Origin: Polaromonas sp. P2-4
GTDB lineage: Bacteria; Pseudomonadota; Gammaproteobacteria; Burkholderiales; Burkholderiaceae_C
Assembly (NCBI GenBank): GCA_024703855.1
Contig: CP087965.1
Coordinates: forward strand, 1,186,001-1,250,000
DNA length: 64,000 nucleotides
Reading direction: 5' to 3'
Shown here: in pieces, positions 61,099 to 64,000 of the stretch
Layout of the letters: every line of letters begins with the position of its first letter
Numbering within the stretch: position 1 is the first letter of the stretch
The notes under the pieces: generated by a model
Told to the model about the DNA's origin: nothing
Seen by the model: only the letters and a program-made list of their open reading frames with translations
The model's database searches: none
Program-made: the position numbers and the translations under genes

Positions 61099-63165
61099 AT
61101 GTCCCAGCGCCGCCTGTTTGTTACCACCGCCCTACCTTACGCCAATGGCAATTTCCACATTGGCCACATCATGGAGTACATCCAGGCCGACATCTGGGTG
61201 CGGTTTCAACGCATGCAGGGCAATGAGGTGAATTTCGTCGGCGCCGACGATGCCCACGGCGCGCCCATCATGATTGCCGCCGAAAAAGCCGGCAAAACGC
61301 CACAGCAATTTGTGGCCGATATTGCAGCGGGCCGCAAACCCTACCTGGACGGTTTTCACATCAGCTTTGACAACTGGCACTCAACCGACGCACCGGAAAA
61401 CCACCAGCTGGCGCAGCAAATCTACCTGGATCTCAAAAAGGCCGGGCTGATTGCATCCAAAACCATCGAACAGTTCTTTGACCCCGACAAGAACATGTTT
61501 TTGCCCGACCGCTTCATCAAGGGCCAGTGCCCCAAATGCGGTGCCAAAGACCAGTACGGCGACAACTGCGAGGTCTGCGGGGCCGTCTATGCACCGACCG
61601 ACCTGATCAACCCGTACTCGGCCTGGTCGGGCGCCACACCGGTGCTTAAAAGCTCTGAACATTTCTTTTTCAAGCTGTCCGACCCGCGCTGCGTGGAATT
61701 TCTCGAAAATTGGACCCAGGACGGCAAGCTGCAGCCGGAAGTTGCCAACAAGGTCAAAGAATGGTTTTCAGTGCGCGAAAACGCCGACGGCACGATCAGT
61801 GAAGGCCTGGGCGACTGGGACATCAGCCGCGACGCGCCTTACTTCGGCATTGAAATTCCCGATGCACCCGGAAAATACTTCTATGTGTGGCTCGACGCCC
61901 CGGTCGGCTACCTGGCCTCGCTGAAAAACCTGCTGGACAAAAAGGGCCTGAACTACGACGCCTACATGACCGACCCGGCGCTGGAACAGTACCACTTCAT
62001 CGGCAAAGACATCGTGACCTTTCACACCCTGTTCTGGCCCGCCATGCTGCATTTCAGCGGCCGCAAGACGCCCGACAACGTGTTTGTGCATGGGTTTCTG
62101 ACCGTCAACAACGGCGAGAAGATGAGCAAAAGCCGCGGCACCGGGCTGGACCCGCTCAAGTACCTGAGCCTGGGCATGAACCCCGAATGGCTGCGCTACT
62201 ACCTGGCCGCCAAGCTCAATGCGCGCAATGAGGACATTGACTTCAATGCCGAGGACTTCATGGCGCGGGTCAACAGCGACCTGGTGGGCAAGTACATCAA
62301 TATTGCGAGCCGTGCGGCGGGTTTCATCAGCAAGCGCTTTGCCGGCCAACTCGGCGAGGTGTCCGCCGATGGCACTGCGCTGCTGGCCAGCTTGCGCGAG
62401 CAGAAAGACAGCATTGAACAGCTCTATGAAAGCCGCGAATTTGCCAAGGCCCTGCGCGAAACCATGTTGCTGGCCGACCGCATCAATGAATACGTGGACC
62501 AGAACAAACCCTGGGTACTGGCCAAGCAGCAAGGCATGGATGCCCGGCTGCACGACGTGTGCACGGTGTGCATCGAGGCCTTCCGCCTTCTGACCATTTA
62601 CCTCAAACCGGTGCTGCCTGCCCTGGCTGCCCAGGTTGAAGACTTTCTCAAAACCGGTTCGCAGAGCTTTCAGGATAGCGCGGCCACCCTGGGCAGCGGC
62701 CACCTGATCGGTGACTACACACACCTGATGCAGCGCGTCGATGTGAAACAGCTGGATGCGCTGTTTGAAGCGCCTGCCGCACCCGAACCCGAAAAGCTCA
62801 CACCTGGCGGCGAAGCACTCGCACCCACCATCACCATCGACGACTTCGCCAAAGTCGACTTGCGCATCGCCAAAATCGTCAACTGCGAGCCGGTTGAAGG
62901 CTCGACCAAGCTGCTGCGCATGACGCTGGATGCGGGCGAGGGAAAGATGCGCAATGTCTTCAGCGGCATTGCCTCAGCGTACAAACCCGAAGACCTGATC
63001 GGCAAGCACACGGTGCTGGTCGCCAACCTGGCACCGCGCAAGATGAAATTCGGCATCAGCGAAGGCATGGTGCTGGCCGCCAGCCATGCCGATGACAAAG
63101 TCCAACCGGGGATTTACGTTCTGGAGCCCCTACCGGGCGCAATGCCGGGTATGCGGGTAGGTTAA
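61099..63165 (+). CDS. metG: methionine--tRNA ligase
   Basis: 688 residues, intact, notable in a window with so many frame breaks. The HIGH motif is [12 protein letters not shown], the zinc knuckle [18 protein letters not shown], and KMSKS is [14 protein letters not shown]. The C-terminal domain (about 580-688; [20 protein letters not shown]) is the EMAPII-like tRNA-binding dimerisation domain. CCTCC precedes the ATG. The 188 bp gap to the divergent apbC gene should hold both promoters; I cannot assign boxes with confidence. Confidence 0.97.
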   Translation: MSQRRLFVTTALPYANGNFHIGHIMEYIQADIWVRFQRMQGNEVNFVGADDAHGAPIMIAAEKAGKTPQQFVADIAAGRKPYLDGFHISFDNWHSTDAPENHQLAQQIYLDLKKAGLIASKTIEQFFDPDKNMFLPDRFIKGQCPKCGAKDQYGDNCEVCGAVYAPTDLINPYSAWSGATPVLKSSEHFFFKLSDPRCVEFLENWTQDGKLQPEVANKVKEWFSVRENADGTISEGLGDWDISRDAPYFGIEIPDAPGKYFYVWLDAPVGYLASLKNLLDKKGLNYDAYMTDPALEQYHFIGKDIVTFHTLFWPAMLHFSGRKTPDNVFVHGFLTVNNGEKMSKSRGTGLDPLKYLSLGMNPEWLRYYLAAKLNARNEDIDFNAEDFMARVNSDLVGKYINIASRAAGFISKRFAGQLGEVSADGTALLASLREQKDSIEQLYESREFAKALRETMLLADRINEYVDQNKPWVLAKQQGMDARLHDVCTVCIEAFRLLTIYLKPVLPALAAQVEDFLKTGSQSFQDSAATLGSGHLIGDYTHLMQRVDVKQLDALFEAPAAPEPEKLTPGGEALAPTITIDDFAKVDLRIAKIVNCEPVEGSTKLLRMTLDAGEGKMRNVFSGIASAYKPEDLIGKHTVLVANLAPRKMKFGISEGMVLAASHADDKVQPGIYVLEPLPGAMPGMRVG

Positions 63166-63169
63166 ACCT

Positions 63170-64000
63170 CGCCCGATCCGGTAACTGGTGGACTGTAACG
63201 ATTGAATCGGGAGTGATGCGCCGTGACGAGTCAAAGTACTTCCACTTCACGGGTTTGGGCTGTTTATTGTAGTGGCGGATATAACGCATGAGTTTTCGCT
63301 TGAGGTCTGGCAACGAAGTAAACACGCCACGGGCGATGACATCGCGCTCGATCTTGGCGAACCACAATTCGACCTGGTTGAGCCAGGACGAATAGGTGGG
63401 CGTGAAGTGCATATGAACGTTGGTATGTTCGGCCAGGAACTCGTCAACGTGCCGTGTCTTGTGCGCCGAGGGGTTATCGGCGATGACGTGAATCTCCTTG
63501 CCCTTGGGTTGGTTGGCCACGATGTCAGTGAGGAAGGCCACGAACTCAGCCGAGGTGTGCCGGGCAGCCGTCTTGCCCAGCACCTCACCGGTCCTGGTGT
63601 TGAAGGCCGCGTACAGCGAGAGCGTGCCGTGGCGGAAATACTCAAAGCCATGGCGCTCGGCACGCCCCGGCGATAGCGGCAACACCTGGGTCCTTGCGAT
63701 CCAGCGCCTGAATCGCCGTTTTCTCATCGACACTGAACACGGCTGCGTTCTGCGGCGGGTTCAGGTACAGCCCGATGACATCAGCAGCCTTGGCCTCAAA
63801 GTCCAGGTCGTTGGAGGCCAGATAGCCTTCCAGGCGGTGCGGTTTGATGCCGCGCTTGGCCCAGATGCGCGATACCGCTTAGGGTTGCTCGCGACTGTGA
63901 CTTGGTTTTTAGCACAGCAAGAACCTGTCGGCTGCCTACATGGCTATCTCCCACCGGACTTGGTCTGGCGCGGCCGCACCGCGGTTAGGATCCCCCGCAA
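63170..64000 (-). mobile_element. IS630-family transposase, partial (runs off right edge)
   Basis: Minus-strand DDE transposase. The three catalytic acids are in FSVDEKTAIQALDR, IHVIADNPSAHKT and SSWLNQVELWFAKIERD, with the IS630 tail LMRYIRHYNKQPKPVKWKYF. Frame changes occur near 63682 and 63880, where a stop enters the frame, and no natural stop is seen before the metG 3' end. The element abuts the metG stop and the N-terminus or 5' end is outside the window. Inverted repeat ends and target duplication cannot be located. Probably a damaged or error-containing copy. Confidence 0.8.

Overview
The window reads as chromosome of a betaproteobacterium in the Burkholderiales, most likely Comamonadaceae (Rhodoferax/Polaromonas-like). 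This is inferred from high GC, the gene content and order (rpfE-like next to recJ, fkpB-ispH, lolC-lolD, a large formate dehydrogenase cluster) and short dispersed intergenic repeats of a kind I associate with that family. No species call is possible from sequence alone.

The dominant technical feature is very frequent single-base frame changes. By eye I count roughly 55 to 60 in about 35 genes, including genes expected to be essential (serS, trpS, lolC) and genes whose protein is otherwise well conserved. Most are probably consensus errors. I therefore annotate whole genes across the frame changes and say where they occur. A few loci (histidine kinase remnant 29013-29398, the terminal transposase) look genuinely decayed or incomplete.

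Layout. 1-5 kb: partial TatD-type hydrolase, then a spermidine/putrescine-type ABC importer. 5-9.2 kb: PDZ-less HtrA-type protease, then moxR / DUF58 / VWA genes. 9.2-12.3 kb (minus): an operon of a J-domain protein and three proteins I do not recognise. 12.4-17.4 kb: lolD, a palindromic mobile-type repeat, lolC, an RpfE-like protein and recJ. 17.6-23.5 kb: a second polyamine-type ABC importer with a GntR regulator and an Asp/hydantoin racemase-like protein. 23.7-29 kb: PHP phosphoesterase, EamA exporter, YciO/Sua5 protein, M50 protease, trpS with an appended domain, LuxR-type response regulator. 29-31.1 kb: remnant of a Mu-like prophage switch region (Ner-like protein, divergent repressor, palindromic operators). 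31.2-43 kb: tRNA-Ser(CGA), serS, threonine dehydratase-like, ispH, fkpB, radC, Smr protein, patatin, truncated haemoglobin, FtsX-type permease, C13 peptidase.

43-59.8 kb (all minus) is a formate oxidation supercluster: LysR regulator, soluble NAD-linked FdsB (fused FdsG-FdsB) and FdsA, DUF3305 and DUF3306 proteins, a poly-ferredoxin, a TorD-type chaperone, a small Tat-signal protein, membrane-bound FdhA/FdhB/FdhC with a small lipoprotein and a small exported protein, and FdhD. Together these would couple formate oxidation both to NADH formation and to the quinone pool. 59.8-64 kb: Mrp/ApbC Fe-S carrier, metG, and an IS630-family transposase running off the right edge.

Three dispersed repeat families occur repeatedly: (A) short AT-core hairpins, (B) a roughly 70-90 bp GC-rich element beside gene starts, (C) two roughly 200 bp palindromic elements whose 89 bp cores are inverted relative to each other. 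Copies of A and B have entered coding sequence (ispH, fdsB, fdhC).
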